Source: Streptomyces sp. Isolate_45
GTDB lineage: Bacteria; Actinomycetota; Actinomycetes; Streptomycetales; Streptomycetaceae
Reading direction: 5' to 3'
NCBI RefSeq assembly: GCF_024721315.2
Contig: NZ_JANFAK020000094.1
Span: 1-34,228, forward strand
DNA length: 34,228 nucleotides
Of the stretch, positions 33,497 through 34,228 are shown piece by piece; the stretch's first letter is position 1, and every line of letters begins with the position of its first letter. Made by a program: the position numbers and the translations under genes. Below the pieces are notes generated by a model. That model did not search any database, was not told the DNA's origin, and saw nothing but the letters and a program-made list of their open reading frames with translations.

Positions 33497-34039
33497 TCAC
33501 CAGTACCGAGGCTGGGGCTCCTCCCACTCGTCCTTCGGAAGCATCTCGCCGTACAGCCGAGCGACATGCAGACGGAGCAGCACTCTCCGCTTCTCCGCCA
33601 TCCGCCGAAACAGCTCCTCCGGGTCTCCCTCGGAGAACCACAGGTACTTCCAGGCCTCCTGGCAGATCGCATCGCCGGGCTCGCGGCACAGCTCCGAGAT
33701 CTCCATGTGCCCGTCGGCCGCCACCCAGAACCTGTTCTCGTGATCCCCCGTCACCATGCGCGCCCAGGGCTTCGCCTGAAACCTCTGGACGCGTTCGTCG
33801 TCCCGATCAGCGAGCAGGCGCACGATCCGGTCCCGCGAGTCCCAGCCGTAGCCCTTCAGATAGCCCTCCGGCGGGTGCCCGGGAGAACGGCCCATCTCAT
33901 CAGAGTCGGAGTAGGCCAACAGTTGCCCCATACCGTCGTAGAGGCCGATCCTTCTGCGGAAACCGAACCACTCACCGGCTTCCTCGTCGGTCAACAGCCG
34001 CGCCCCGTCCCGGAACCCACCCACGTCCCCACCGTTCAA
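33497..34039 (-). CDS. Hypothetical protein
   Basis: A 180-residue protein. TTG 34039 is preferred because GGGGGAG lies 8 bases upstream; the frame is open to 34087 and GTG 34045 is another option. The sequence is acidic and soluble: LLTDEEAGEWFGFRRRIGLY, GMGQLLAYSDSDEMGRSPGH, EGYLKGYGWDSRDRIVRLLA and a helical, Trp-rich C-terminus (EAWKYLWFSEGDPEELFRRM). It is on the same strand as the HEAT gene and 239 bp upstream of it. Not recognised; the layout is loosely like SMI1/KNR4-type or DUF immunity proteins, which is a guess. Confidence 0.75.
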   Translation of the reverse strand: MNGGDVGGFRDGARLLTDEEAGEWFGFRRRIGLYDGMGQLLAYSDSDEMGRSPGHPPEGYLKGYGWDSRDRIVRLLADRDDERVQRFQAKPWARMVTGDHENRFWVAADGHMEISELCREPGDAICQEAWKYLWFSEGDPEELFRRMAEKRRVLLRLHVARLYGEMLPKDEWEEPQPRYW

Positions 34040-34162
34040 CCCCACACACTCCCCCGATACAACTCCAGCGACACGCCCACCGCACAACAGGCCTCCCCCA
34101 CCATAGAGTGCCCCCGTACCTGGCTCGCGGCCGGGCGGAAGCCCGGCGAACGGGCCGAAGGC

Positions 34163-34198
34163 GGGGGGGGGGGGGGGGGGGCGCGGGGGGGGGGGGGG
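34163..34198. other. Two poly-G runs near the window end
   Basis: G runs of 19 (34163-34181) and 14 (34185-34198) are separated only by CGC. No other homopolymer in the window comes near this length. This looks like a low-quality contig end, not biology. The last 30 bases are not a telomere palindrome. Confidence 0.7.
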
Positions 34199-34228
34199 CC
34201 CGCCGGCGCGGCGACCGCCCGTGGAGCT

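Noticed and set aside
34180..34228. A second telomere at the right end
   Set aside because: The end does not resemble the reverse complement of 1-38 and contains no comparable palindromes.

Overview
The window reads as the terminal ~34 kb of a linear actinomycete replicon, almost certainly Streptomyces (chromosome arm or linear plasmid). G+C is very high, and ribosome-binding sites are GGAGG-like with frequent GTG and TTG starts. The first 13 bases are the closed palindrome CCCGCGGAGCGGG that opens archetypal Streptomyces telomeres, and at least eleven more hairpins follow within 357 bp. The right end does not look like a telomere. It finishes in two poly-G runs that look like a contig break, so the window probably runs from a true telomere to an assembly edge.

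Layout. 1-380 is the telomere. 396-3300 holds a small secreted repeat protein, a 28-bp perfect palindrome, an Rpf-like cell-wall hydrolase and decayed fragments. 3300-9700 holds small accessory genes: a membrane-anchored protein, a TetR regulator with an operator-like repeat cluster, a frameshifted RsbW-like ATPase, DUF6892-like and DUF1963 proteins and a DUF4333 lipoprotein. It also has a DNA-ligase fragment cut by an IS110 remnant. 10.7-12.0 kb is a minus-strand set of small DUF6301/TY-Chap-like genes. 12.4-13.0 kb is a junkyard: an 88-bp repeat that also occurs inverted at 1.7 kb, joined to a permease fragment, joined in turn to a ketosynthase fragment. 13.2-18 kb holds small unknown genes, an MDMPI-type enzyme and a membrane protein/lipoprotein pair. 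18.4-22.4 kb is the most functional-looking locus: a cutinase/polyester hydrolase of the PET-hydrolase type followed by a large LAL regulator. 22.8-28.7 kb mixes IS110, IS5 and IS630 remnants with two intact secreted-protein genes. 29.2-31.8 kb has a triple-repeat lectin, then broken pieces of trxB, an ABC-F gene, adenosine deaminase and ku joined end to end. 31.9-34.0 kb has a HEAT-repeat gene and an unknown gene.

How the genes relate. There is no core housekeeping gene. The intact genes are mostly secreted, lipid-anchored or small cytoplasmic accessory proteins. They are separated by unusually long non-coding stretches and by gene fragments fused end to end, as expected in a subtelomeric region shaped by end joining and transposition. 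Several breaks are single-base losses in G/C runs and could be sequencing errors. Others (a TGA in ku, multi-gene fusions, large internal deletions) look like real decay. All family assignments are from reading the translations; no database search was run.
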